From JAMHWF01 sp048500255 (lineage in GTDB: Bacteria > Pseudomonadota > Gammaproteobacteria > Burkholderiales > Burkholderiaceae_C): DNA of 64,000 nt. This document shows positions 35,488 to 43,567 of this stretch, one piece after another. A program made the position numbers and the translations under genes. Location: the NCBI GenBank assembly GCA_048500255.1, contig JASNYH010000003.1, positions 248,001 to 312,000 on the forward strand, written 5' to 3'. How positions within the stretch are numbered: the stretch's first letter is position 1; the number at the start of each line of letters is the position of its first letter. Below the pieces are notes generated by a model. The model was not told the DNA's origin and made no database searches. It saw nothing but the letters and a program-made list of their open reading frames with translations.

Positions 35488-36365
35488 GCTGCACGCTGCC
35501 CGTGCTGCTCGCCTTCGACGACGAGCACCGCCTCGCCGACGCGCTGGCGCGCGAGCTCGGCTGGCCGCTGCACATGATCGCGCGCCACCGCTTCCCCGAC
35601 GGCGAATCGAAGCTCACGCTGCCGGCCGCACTGCCGGCGCGCGTCGTCGTGCTGCGCGGCCTGCAGCGGCCCAACGAAAAGCTCGTCGAGCTGCTGCTCG
35701 CCGCGCCGGCGGCGCGCGAGCTGGGCGCGCGAGAGCTGACGCTGGTCGCGCCTTATCTCGCCTACATGCGCCAGGACATCGCGTTCCATGCCGGCGAAGT
35801 CGTCAGCCAGCGTCACCTCGGCGCCCTGCTGGGGCACGCCTTCGACGCCGTCGTCACCGTCGATCCGCACCTGCACCGCGTGCGCACGCTGGGCGAGGTG
35901 CTGCCCGGCCGGCGCGGCGTCGCCGTGTCGGCGGCGCCACTGCTCGGCGCGTGGATCGCGCGGCATGTGCCGCGGGCGCTGCTCGTCGGCCCCGACGACG
36001 AATCGGCGCAGTGGGTCGAGCAGGCGGCACGCGGCGCCGTGCTGGACTGGGCACTCGCGTGCAAGCAGCGCCACGGCGACCGTGACGTCTCGATCGCGCT
36101 GCCCGATGCGGACTACGGCGGCCGCGCCGTCGTGCTGCTCGACGACGTCGCCAGCACCGGGCGCACGCTGGCAGTGGCCGCGACTCAGCTGCTCGAGCGC
36201 GGCGCGGCATCGGTCGACGTGGCCGTGACGCATGCGCTCTTCGTCGGCGATGCACTCGCGCAACTGCGCGCGGCCGGCGTGCGCCACGTCTGGAGCACCG
36301 ACAGCGTGCCGCACGAGACCAATGTCGTCTCGGTCGCGCCGCTGCTCGCCGCGGCGCTGCGGTGA
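35484..36365 (+). CDS. Divergent ribose-phosphate pyrophosphokinase-like protein
   Basis: 293 aa, GTG start overlapping the preceding stop as GTGA. It keeps the PRPP synthetase marks RFPDGE, APYLAYMRQDIAF (ATP-binding), the His in VDPHLHR, and the PRPP loop VVLLDDVASTGRTL. It lacks the QIQGFF segment of housekeeping Prs and is shorter than its about 315 residues. It is therefore a paralogue rather than the essential Prs. It is last in the pyr operon and converges on gpmA with 4 bases between. Confidence 0.82.
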   Translation: MSCTLPVLLAFDDEHRLADALARELGWPLHMIARHRFPDGESKLTLPAALPARVVVLRGLQRPNEKLVELLLAAPAARELGARELTLVAPYLAYMRQDIAFHAGEVVSQRHLGALLGHAFDAVVTVDPHLHRVRTLGEVLPGRRGVAVSAAPLLGAWIARHVPRALLVGPDDESAQWVEQAARGAVLDWALACKQRHGDRDVSIALPDADYGGRAVVLLDDVASTGRTLAVAATQLLERGAASVDVAVTHALFVGDALAQLRAAGVRHVWSTDSVPHETNVVSVAPLLAAALR

Positions 36366-36369
36366 CTGG

Positions 36370-37113
36370 TCAGCCCTTGCCCTGGGCGGCGACCGCCGCC
36401 GCGGCCTTCGCGGCCGCTTCCGGGTCGCCCAGGTAGTAGCTGCGGATCGGGCGCAGCTGCGCGTCGAGTTCGTAGACGAGCGGGATGCCGTTCGGGATGT
36501 TCAGGCCGACGATCTCGTCGTCGCCGATGCCGTCGAGATACTTCACCAGCGCGCGGATGCTGTTGCCGTGCGCGGCGACGACGACGCGCCGGCCCGAGCG
36601 GATCGCCGGCGCGAGCGCGTCGTTCCAGCACGGCAGCACGCGCGCCACCGTGTCCTTGAGGCATTCGGTCAGCGGCACTTCGTGGGACGCCAGCGCCGCG
36701 TAGCGCCGGTCGGTCGATTCGCGGCGCGGGTCGTCGGCCGCCAGCGGCGGCGGCGGCACGTCGTAGCTGCGGCGCCAGACGAGCACCTGCTCGTCGCCGA
36801 ACTTCTTCGCCGTCTCGGCCTTGTTCAGGCCCTGCAGCGCGCCATAGTGGCGCTCGTTGAGGCGCCAGTCGTTGACGACGGGCAGCCAGGTGCGGTCGAG
36901 CTCGTCGAGGCAGTGCCACAGCGTCCAGATGGCGCGCTTGAGCACCGACGTCCACGCAACGTCGAAGTCGTAGCCGGCTTCCTTGAGCAGGCGGCCGGAC
37001 TGGCGCGCCTGCTCGACGCCGGTGGACGTCAGTCCGACGTCGGTCCAGCCGGTGAAGCGGTTCTCGAGGTTCCAGGTCGATTCGCCGTGGCGAATGAGGA
37101 CGAGCTTGTACAT
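36370..37113 (-). CDS. gpmA: 2,3-bisphosphoglycerate-dependent phosphoglycerate mutase
   Basis: 247 aa. It interconverts 3- and 2-phosphoglycerate in glycolysis. The phosphohistidine is His9 in LVLIRHGESTWN, followed by ENRFTGWTDVGLT and, near residue 184, VAAHGNSIRALVKYLDG with the second catalytic His. It is divergent from the rhodanese gene and shares its promoter region. Confidence 0.98.
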   Translation of the reverse strand: MYKLVLIRHGESTWNLENRFTGWTDVGLTSTGVEQARQSGRLLKEAGYDFDVAWTSVLKRAIWTLWHCLDELDRTWLPVVNDWRLNERHYGALQGLNKAETAKKFGDEQVLVWRRSYDVPPPPLAADDPRRESTDRRYAALASHEVPLTECLKDTVARVLPCWNDALAPAIRSGRRVVVAAHGNSIRALVKYLDGIGDDEIVGLNIPNGIPLVYELDAQLRPIRSYYLGDPEAAAKAAAAVAAQGKG

Positions 37114-37140
37114 GGGTCCAGCGCGGGGAATGAGGGGCGA

Positions 37141-37150
37141 ATTCTATAAT
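37141..37150. promoter_or_regulatory. Overlapping divergent -10 boxes of gpmA and rhodanese gene
   Basis: Read to the right, TATAAT at 37145-37150 lies 33 bases before the rhodanese GTG. Read to the left, TAGAAT at 37146-37141 lies 27 bases before the gpmA ATG. The two boxes share bases, so only one polymerase can bind at a time. No strong -35 is visible on either side. Confidence 0.55.
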
Positions 37151-37183
37151 TCCGCCCCTCCCCACCGTCTGCATCGCATCGCC

Positions 37184-37597
37184 GTGTTGAGCTTCATCGT
37201 CGAGAACTGGGTCCTGATCGCCGCCGCGCTGGTGTCGGGCGGCATGCTGCTGTGGCCCGCGCTGTCGCGCGGCGGCGGCGCGAATTCGGTGACGGCGTCG
37301 GAGGCCGTGCGGCTCGTCAACCGCGAGAAGGCGGTACTGATCGACGTGAGCGAGCCCGCCGAGTTCGCGAGCGCGCATGTCGCCGGGTCGCGCAACGTGC
37401 CGATGGGCTCGCTCGCGCAGGCCAAGAATCTGCCGACGAACAAGGCCCTGCCGATCGTGGTGGTCTGCCCGTCGGGCCTGCGCGCCTCGCGCGCCGCCGC
37501 TATCCTGCGCAAGCTCGGCCACGAGAAGACGGTCACCCTCGGCGGTGGCCTCAACAGCTGGCGTCAAGCCAACCTGCCGATCGAGAAATCGGCCTGA
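37184..37597 (+). CDS. Membrane-anchored rhodanese-like protein
   Basis: 137 aa with GTG start (TTG one codon later is equally possible). One N-terminal membrane helix (FIVENWVLIAAALVSGGMLLWP) and a rhodanese domain with active-site loop VVCPSGLRAS containing the catalytic Cys (about residue 93). It may transfer sulfur; the substrate is unknown. The order rhodanese-grxC-secB-gpsA is typical of betaproteobacteria and suggests a thiol or envelope stress link. Confidence 0.9.
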   Translation: MLSFIVENWVLIAAALVSGGMLLWPALSRGGGANSVTASEAVRLVNREKAVLIDVSEPAEFASAHVAGSRNVPMGSLAQAKNLPTNKALPIVVVCPSGLRASRAAAILRKLGHEKTVTLGGGLNSWRQANLPIEKSA

Positions 37598-37688
37598 CTG
37601 CGTCGTGTAGCGGCCGCCGCCGGCGGCGCAGCGCGGCGACGCGTCGTGTCACTCGTCGGCTTGGCACGGCCTTTGCAACCAACGAAGC

Positions 37689-37973
37689 ATGAAGTCCCAC
37701 ACCCCCGTGAAGATGTACACCACGCAGGTGTGCCCGTATTGCGTTCGCGCCAAGGCGCTGCTCAAGCAGCGCGGCGTCCACGAGATCGAGGAGATCCGCG
37801 TCGACCTGCATCCGCAGGAACGGCAGACGATGATCGAGCGGACGGGGCGACGCACCGTGCCGCAGATCTTCATCGGCGACACGCACGTCGGCGGCTGCGA
37901 CGACCTGATGGCGCTCGACCACCGCGGCGGCCTGATGGCGCTGCTGCAGCAGCCGCCGACGGAAGGCGGCTGA
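37689..37973 (+). CDS. grxC: Glutaredoxin 3
   Basis: 94 aa. Dithiol glutaredoxin with active site CPYC (Cys15, Cys18), the cis-Pro loop TVPQIFIGDTHVGGCDDL and normal length. It reduces protein disulfides or ribonucleotide reductase with glutathione in the cytoplasm. It lies 91 bases after the rhodanese gene and is followed by a strong terminator hairpin before secB. Confidence 0.96.
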   Translation: MKSHTPVKMYTTQVCPYCVRAKALLKQRGVHEIEEIRVDLHPQERQTMIERTGRRTVPQIFIGDTHVGGCDDLMALDHRGGLMALLQQPPTEGG

Positions 37974-37984
37974 GTCCGCTGCGC

Positions 37985-37990
37985 GATAAT
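37985..37990 (+). promoter_or_regulatory. Candidate -10 of secB promoter
   Basis: GATAAT, 11 bases before the terminator-like hairpin at 38001. Transcription starting here would place the hairpin at the very 5' end of the secB leader. Confidence 0.35.
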
Positions 37991-38000
37991 CCGCGCGCCG

Positions 38001-38038
38001 CAGCCCGCACCGTTGCCGGTCGCGGGCTGTTTCGTTTT
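38001..38038 (+). terminator. Intrinsic terminator between grxC and secB
   Basis: Stem CAGCCCGC / GCGGGCTG with an inner stem ACCG / CGGT around loop TTGC and one bulged C, followed by TTTCGTTTT. It lies 27 bases after the grxC stop and 20 bases before the secB start. Confidence 0.8.
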
Positions 38039-38058
38039 CCACTGCGAGACTCCCCATC

Positions 38059-38541
38059 ATGGCCACCCAAGACCCCGGCGCCGACTCCGGCGCGCCCGTG
38101 TTCCAGATCCAGCGCATCTACCTGAAGGACTTGTCGCTCGAGCAGCCGAACTCTCCGCAGATCCTGCTCGAGCAGGCGCAGCCGCAGGTCGACGTCAATC
38201 TGGCGCTGGCGGCCGAGCCGGTGGCCGACGGCATCTACGAAGTCGCCGTCACGGCGACCGTCACGACGAAGATCGGCGACAAGACGCTGTTCCTCGTCGA
38301 GGCCAAGCAGGCCGGCATCTTCGAGCTGCGCAACATTCCCGACGACCAGTTGCAGCCCGTCATCGGCATCGCCTGCCCGCAGATCGTCTATCCCTACCTG
38401 CGCGCCATCGTGTCGGACGTCTGCACGCGCGCCGGCTTCCCGCCGGTGCTGCTGTCGGAAGTCAACTTCCAGGCGATGTACGAGGCGCAGCACGCTGCCA
38501 CCGCCGGCGGCAACGGCTCGGGCGCCGTCGCGCAGGCTTGA
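38059..38541 (+). CDS. secB: Protein-export chaperone SecB
   Basis: 160 aa. SecB keeps preproteins unfolded and delivers them to SecA. Conserved segments FQIQRIYLKDLSLEQPNSP, LFLVEAKQAGIFELRNIP and CPQIVYPYLRAIVSD...GFPPVLLSEVNF are present. It is upstream of gpsA by 22 bases, the common proteobacterial pairing. Confidence 0.98.
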   Translation: MATQDPGADSGAPVFQIQRIYLKDLSLEQPNSPQILLEQAQPQVDVNLALAAEPVADGIYEVAVTATVTTKIGDKTLFLVEAKQAGIFELRNIPDDQLQPVIGIACPQIVYPYLRAIVSDVCTRAGFPPVLLSEVNFQAMYEAQHAATAGGNGSGAVAQA

Positions 38542-38563
38542 CGACGGCACCGCCGCCCGCGCG

Positions 38564-39556
38564 ATGAAGCTCAGCGTGCTCGGCGCCGGCGCGTGGGGCA
38601 CGGCGCTGGCGTGCAGCGTCGCCGAGCGGCAGCCCACGCTGCTGTGGGCGCGCGATGCGGCGCAGGCCGACGCGCTGCAGTGCACGCGGCGCAACGAGCG
38701 CTATCTGCCCGGCATCGAGCTGCCCGCCGCGCTGCAGGTCACCAGTGAATTCGACGCCGCCGTGCGCCACGGCGCCGACGGCCTGGTGCTGATCGCCACG
38801 CCGATGGCCGCGCTGCGCGAGATGCTCGAGCGCCTGCCGCGCGATGCGTCGCGGCTCGGCGTGCTGTGGCTGTGCAAGGGCTTCGAGCAGGGCAGCGGGC
38901 GGCTCGGCCACGAGATCGCCGCCGCGCTGCGGCCCGACGTGCTGCGCGTCGGCGTGCTGTCGGGACCGAGCTTCGCGCTCGAGGTGGCGCGCCGCCAGCC
39001 GACGGCGCTCGTCGCGGCCAGCGTCGACGCGTCGCTGTGCGAGGCGGCCGTCGACGCGCTGCACGGCGATGCGCTGCGCCTCTACACGTCGAGCGATCCG
39101 GTCGGCGTCGAGGTCGGCGGCGCGGTCAAGAACGTGCTGGCGATCGCCACAGGCATCGCCGACGGCATGGCGCTGGGCATGAATGCGCGCGCCGCCCTCG
39201 TCACGCGCGGCCTGGCCGAGATGACGCGACTGGGCGTCGCGCTCGGCGCGCGCGCCGAGACCTTCACCGGCCTGTCGGGCCTGGGCGACCTGGTGCTGAC
39301 GACGACGGGCGACTTGTCGCGCAACCGCCAGGTCGGCCTGCGACTCGCGCAGGGGCTGCCGCTGGCGCGCGTGCTGGCCGAACTGGGGCACGTCGCCGAA
39401 GGCGTCTACAGCGCCGCGACGGCGCAGCGCCGCGCGCGCGACGCCGGCGTCGAGATGCCGATCACCGACGCCGTCGTGCGTGTGCTCGAGGGCCGCGCCA
39501 CGCCGGCGCAGGCGCTCGGCCAACTGATGGGGCGCGACGCGCGACCCGAACACTGA
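38564..39556 (+). CDS. gpsA: Glycerol-3-phosphate dehydrogenase [NAD(P)+]
   Basis: 330 aa. It reduces dihydroxyacetone phosphate to sn-glycerol-3-phosphate for phospholipid synthesis. Nucleotide loop VLGAGAWGTALA at the N-terminus, SGPSFALEVARRQPTA, the catalytic Lys in GGAVKNVLAIATGI, and GLSGLGDLVLT are conserved. It forms part of the secB-gpsA transcription unit. Confidence 0.97.
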   Translation: MKLSVLGAGAWGTALACSVAERQPTLLWARDAAQADALQCTRRNERYLPGIELPAALQVTSEFDAAVRHGADGLVLIATPMAALREMLERLPRDASRLGVLWLCKGFEQGSGRLGHEIAAALRPDVLRVGVLSGPSFALEVARRQPTALVAASVDASLCEAAVDALHGDALRLYTSSDPVGVEVGGAVKNVLAIATGIADGMALGMNARAALVTRGLAEMTRLGVALGARAETFTGLSGLGDLVLTTTGDLSRNRQVGLRLAQGLPLARVLAELGHVAEGVYSAATAQRRARDAGVEMPITDAVVRVLEGRATPAQALGQLMGRDARPEH

Positions 39557-39581
39557 ACATCACCGCAAGGAGGGTCGCGCG

Positions 39582-40550
39582 ATGCAGCGTCGCCAGTTCG
39601 TCGTGTCGTCGATCGCCGCTGCGGCGGCAGCGCCCGCATGGGCTCAGCCGGCGTGGCCGGCGCGGCCGATCAAGCTCGTCGTGCCGTTCCCGGCCGGCAG
39701 TTCGCCCGACATCATCGCGCGCGTGCTCGCCGAGCCGCTCGGCCCGGCGCTGGGCACGACGATCGTGATCGACAACCGGCCCGGCGCCGGCGGCAACATC
39801 GGCACCGGCGCCGTCGCGAAGGCCGAGCCCGACGGCTACACGCTGCTGTTCACGATCCAGGGGCCGCTGGTCACGGCGCCGTCCCTGTCGAAGAACCTCG
39901 GCTACGACCCGCAGCGCGAGCTCGCGCCGGTGTCGCTCGTCGCGACGTCGCCCAACGTGCTCGTCGTCGACCCGAAGCTCGGCGCGGCGACGCTGGCTGA
40001 CTTCGTGCGCATCGCGAAGGAGCGCCGCGGCCAGCTCAACTACGGCAGCGTCGGCAACGGCAGCGCGTCGCACCTCGCGATGGAGCTGTTCAAGGCGCGC
40101 GCCGGCGTCGACCTCGTGCACGTGCCGTACCAGGGCTTCCCGCAGATTGTCAACGCCATCCTCGGCGGGCAGGTGCAGGCGGCCTTCATGGTGCCGGGCA
40201 TCGCGATGGGCCAGGTGCGCGCCGGCAAGCTGCGTGCGCTCGGCGTCACGACGCAGGGCCGCGCGGCGTCGCTGCCCGAGTTGCCGACGCTGGTCGAGCA
40301 GGGCTATCCGGGGTTCGAGGCGATCTCGTGGCAGGCCGTGCTCGCGCCGGCGAAGACGCCGCGGCCCATCGTCGAGCGCGTGTCGCGCGAGATCGTGCGC
40401 ATCGTCAAGAGCGACGCGGTGCGCACGAAGATGCTGACGCAATACTTCAGCGCCGCCGGCACCGCGCCCGAGGGCCTGGCCGGCCTGATGCGCAGCGAGC
40501 GCGAGCGCTGGGCCAAGGTGATCCGCGCGGCCGGCGTGCAGCCCGAGTGA
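39582..40550 (+). CDS. Tripartite tricarboxylate transporter (Bug-type) binding protein
   Basis: 322 aa. A Sec or Tat-like signal peptide (MQRRQFVVSSIAAAAAAPAWAQ) precedes a Bug-family periplasmic binding domain with KLVVPFPAGSSPDIIAR, NRPGAGGNIGTGAVAKAEPDGYT and VPYQG. Bug proteins bind small carboxylates or related ligands. No tctA/tctB membrane genes are nearby, so it is an orphan, as most Bug proteins are in Burkholderiales. A strong AAGGAGG site precedes ATG. Confidence 0.92.
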   Translation: MQRRQFVVSSIAAAAAAPAWAQPAWPARPIKLVVPFPAGSSPDIIARVLAEPLGPALGTTIVIDNRPGAGGNIGTGAVAKAEPDGYTLLFTIQGPLVTAPSLSKNLGYDPQRELAPVSLVATSPNVLVVDPKLGAATLADFVRIAKERRGQLNYGSVGNGSASHLAMELFKARAGVDLVHVPYQGFPQIVNAILGGQVQAAFMVPGIAMGQVRAGKLRALGVTTQGRAASLPELPTLVEQGYPGFEAISWQAVLAPAKTPRPIVERVSREIVRIVKSDAVRTKMLTQYFSAAGTAPEGLAGLMRSERERWAKVIRAAGVQPE

Positions 40551-40567
40551 CGCGGCGCCATCCGCGC

Positions 40568-40831
40568 TCAGAACGTCGGCGGGTGATTGTCCATCTCGGG
40601 CCGCGGCGCATCGAGCGGCGTCGGCACGATGGCCGGCGACGGCATCGCGGCATAGGGCGTGACGACGGATTCCGATGCCGACGCCTGCGTCGCTGCGTCG
40701 AGTGCGTCGGCGCGCGGCTCGAACACGAACACGCTGCCGACGGCCGCGAAGACGAGGGCGACGGCGATGGCGATCCAGCGCAGCAGCGCGCCCAGGTCGG
40801 CGTCGGAACGGTGGATGTGCGGGTACGACAT
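40568..40831 (-). CDS. Small single-helix membrane protein, unknown
   Basis: 87 aa, with AAGAGG seven bases before ATG. One membrane helix (LLRWIAIAVALVFAAVGSVFVF, about residues 16-37) and a Pro/Ala-rich C-terminal tail likely in the periplasm. It has no recognised family. The start site and codon usage support it as real. It is convergent with the Bug gene and downstream of the kinase gene on the same strand. Confidence 0.6.
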   Translation of the reverse strand: MSYPHIHRSDADLGALLRWIAIAVALVFAAVGSVFVFEPRADALDAATQASASESVVTPYAAMPSPAIVPTPLDAPRPEMDNHPPTF

Positions 40832-40945
40832 GGCGGCCTCTTCTTCCCAGGGACCGGCGGATCGGCGATCCGCTCGACGGTCAGACCACTCTAGGAATCG
40901 AAGCGTCGCGGCGACATGCCGCGAAGCTGCATCGCCATGCCGCGT

Positions 40946-42814
40946 TCACGCGATGGGCGCGGCAGCCAGCGGCAGCGTCAGCACGACGCGCGTGCCGGGT
41001 GATGCCGGCTGCGTCTGCAGGCGCGCGCCGATGCGCTCGGCGCGCGCCGCCATGTTGGCCAGGCCGCGCCCGGCGCCGGCCGAGCGGCGCGCCGCATCGA
41101 TGCCGCGGCCGTCGTCGCGCACCTCGACGACGAGCTCGGCGCCGGTGCACGCCACCGACACCGCGACGCTGCGCGCGCCGGCGTGCTTGACGACGTTGGT
41201 CAGCGCCTCCTGCACGACGCGCAGCACTTGAAGCGCGGCATGCGCCGGCAGCACCCAGCCGCCGGCCGGCGCGTCGACCTGCCACTGCGACGCGAGTCCG
41301 GCGGCGTCGAGCTGTGCCTGCCAGCGCCAGCGCAGGTTGGCCAGCGCGGTGCCGAAGTCGTTGTCGGCCGGCGCGAGCGCATCGATCGCCAGCCGCATGT
41401 CGTCGATGCACCCGCGCAGCAGCGCCGAAGTCTGCGCCGCGTCGAGCGCGCCGCGTTCGGTGCGGTACAGCGCCGTCACGAGCTGAGAGCCGAGGCCGTC
41501 GTGCATGTCCTGCATGATGCGCTGACGCTCCTGCGTCGTCGCGCGTTCGCGCTCGAGCTGCGACAGCCGCTCGTAGTTGGCTGCCAGCGCGGCCTCGCGC
41601 GCCGCGATGCGCCGCTCGAGCGTCTGGTTCAGGTCCTCGACTTCGTCGAGCGTCTGCACGAAGCGCGCCGTCAGCAGGAAGCCCATCACGGCGAGCAACA
41701 GCGTCGCTCCGTGGTGCATCAGCAGGATGCGGTGGCCGGCCCAGCCGGGCAGCAGCCACTCGACGACGGGCGCGCGCCACGCCACCAGGTAGTCGTGCAC
41801 GCCGGCGGTGACGGCGAGCGCGACGGCGGCCAGCAGCGCCGCGGCGGCGGCGCCGCGCTGGCGCCACCACGCCAGGCCGATGAAGACGGGGATGCTCAGG
41901 CCCACCGGGATCATGCCGGCGATCCACAGCCTGCCGACCCAGGCCTCGGCCGATGCCGTCGGCAGCATGCGCACCAGCGGCCCGAGCGCCCAGTAGCCGA
42001 GCAGCACGCGGCCGACCCACGGGCGCCATGCGTCGGCATAGCGCATCGCGAACACGGCCAGCACGGCGATGAAGCCGCCCGTCGCGGCGTGGTAGACGGT
42101 GCGCCAGGCAACCCACTCGACGCGCGGCAGTTGCTCGACGGCGAAGATCAGCGTGCGCAGGCCCCACAGCGCGAGCGCGAGCGCGAACAGGCCATAGAGC
42201 ACTTCGCTCGGTCGGCGCCACCAGATGAAGGCGACGAACGTCGATGCGAACAGGCACGCCAGCCCGATCGCCTGCGGCATCGTGCGCATCCACAGCAGCC
42301 GGCGCTCGTGCTGCGGCAGCAGCGCGGCCTGCGGCCCGATCGACGGCCGCGCGACGAGCAGGCCGTTGGGCGCATCGGCCGCGACGATGCGCACCAGCAG
42401 CTCGTTGCCGGCCGGGCGCAGCCGGTCGTCGGGCAGCGCGACCAGCAGCGGACGCTGCCAGCGCACGTGCATCACGCCGTCGGTCTGCGGCAGGGCGGCC
42501 AGCGGCTGGCCGTTGAGCCAGAAACGGCCGCCGCCGTACAGGTAGGGCCAGTAGAGCGCCCACGGTGCGCCTTCGCCCGGGCGGTCGAACGTCATTCGCA
42601 CCCACACGACGCGCGCCGTGCCGTCGTGCGATGCGTCGGGCAGCGGCACGCGGCGCCAGGCGGCGTCGGCGGGCGGCGGCGAGGCCCGCTCGTCGACGAG
42701 CACGTCGGCCGACGCCGGTTCGATCGGCGGCGCGGCGGCGCCGGCGGGTGCGACGCCGGCCGCCCACAGCGCCAGGGCAGCGACGCTACAGCAGGCCCAT
42801 CTGGCCGGCTTCAT
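40946..42814 (-). CDS. Membrane sensor histidine kinase (NarL/DesK type)
   Basis: 622 aa from MKPARWACC; the gene starts inside the end of the response regulator gene (29-base overlap). Signal peptide about 1-27, an extracytoplasmic jelly-roll-like domain about 30-180, about seven membrane helices (195-390), a coiled coil, then HisKA_3 with His438 (MQDMHDGLGSQL) and a C-terminal ATPase (VQEALTNVVKHA, VEVRDDGRGID, GRGLANMAARAERIGA). The plan resembles 7TM-DISM receptors. The signal is unknown. It pairs with the LuxR-type regulator encoded just upstream. Confidence 0.88.
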   Translation of the reverse strand: MKPARWACCSVAALALWAAGVAPAGAAAPPIEPASADVLVDERASPPPADAAWRRVPLPDASHDGTARVVWVRMTFDRPGEGAPWALYWPYLYGGGRFWLNGQPLAALPQTDGVMHVRWQRPLLVALPDDRLRPAGNELLVRIVAADAPNGLLVARPSIGPQAALLPQHERRLLWMRTMPQAIGLACLFASTFVAFIWWRRPSEVLYGLFALALALWGLRTLIFAVEQLPRVEWVAWRTVYHAATGGFIAVLAVFAMRYADAWRPWVGRVLLGYWALGPLVRMLPTASAEAWVGRLWIAGMIPVGLSIPVFIGLAWWRQRGAAAAALLAAVALAVTAGVHDYLVAWRAPVVEWLLPGWAGHRILLMHHGATLLLAVMGFLLTARFVQTLDEVEDLNQTLERRIAAREAALAANYERLSQLERERATTQERQRIMQDMHDGLGSQLVTALYRTERGALDAAQTSALLRGCIDDMRLAIDALAPADNDFGTALANLRWRWQAQLDAAGLASQWQVDAPAGGWVLPAHAALQVLRVVQEALTNVVKHAGARSVAVSVACTGAELVVEVRDDGRGIDAARRSAGAGRGLANMAARAERIGARLQTQPASPGTRVVLTLPLAAAPIA

Positions 42815-43472
42815 AGACGGCCTCGCCGCGCGAGTGCACGGCGAGCTTGCGATAGATCTTCTTGACGTGGCTGACGACGGTGTGCGGCGAGATCTCGAGG
42901 TGCGCGCCGATCTCGGCGAAGGCGAGGCCCTTGGCGACGAAGCGCAGGATGTCGCCCTCGCGCTGCGACAACGTCGGCGCATCGGGATCGGCGCCGCGCG
43001 ACGCGATCGGTGCCGCCGACGCCACGGCGCCGGCAGCCGGTGCCGCGGTGCCGACGCGGCAGCGCGCGAGCACGCGCCGCGCGATGCTCGGGCTGATCGG
43101 CGAGCCGCCGGCGTACACCTCCTTGATCGCGGCGACGATGCGCTCGACGGAGGTGTCCTTGAGCAGGTAGCCGGTGGCGCCCGCCTCGATGCTGGCGAGC
43201 ACGTGCGCGTCGTCGCCGAACACGGTGATGACGAGCATGTCGGCGTCGGGCCGGCGCGCCGTCGTCTCGCGGATCAGCTCGATGCCGGGCACGTCGGGCA
43301 GGCCGAGGTCGACGAGCGTCACATCGGGCGACGTCGCGGCGAGCAGGGCGCGCGCCGCCGCGCCCGTGGCGACGGCGCCGGCGAGCTGCAACTCGGGATC
43401 GGACAGCACGGCGTCCGAGAAGCGGCGCAGGAATTCAGGCTCGTCGTCGACGACCAGCACGCTGATGCTCAT
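42786..43472 (-). CDS. NarL/FixJ-type response regulator
   Basis: 228 aa. N-terminal receiver with VVDDEPEF, phospho-acceptor Asp55 (VTLVDLGLPD) and the Lys in YLLKDTSVE; C-terminal LuxR helix-turn-helix with LSQREGDILRFVAKGLAFAEIGAHL and HTVVSHVKKIYRKLAVHSRGEAV. It is a DNA-binding transcription regulator phosphorylated by the kinase overlapping its 3' end. An Ala/Pro-rich linker (about 135-160) joins the domains. Targets are unknown. Confidence 0.92.
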   Translation of the reverse strand: MSISVLVVDDEPEFLRRFSDAVLSDPELQLAGAVATGAAARALLAATSPDVTLVDLGLPDVPGIELIRETTARRPDADMLVITVFGDDAHVLASIEAGATGYLLKDTSVERIVAAIKEVYAGGSPISPSIARRVLARCRVGTAAPAAGAVASAAPIASRGADPDAPTLSQREGDILRFVAKGLAFAEIGAHLEISPHTVVSHVKKIYRKLAVHSRGEAVYEAGQMGLL

Positions 43473-43567
43473 GACGCGGCTCCTTCCGCCGCTCGGGCGG
43501 CGGCGGTTGTGCGCCGCCATTGTGAGCGCGGCGGCGCATGGGCGGGTATGCCGTGTTCGCGCGAGGG

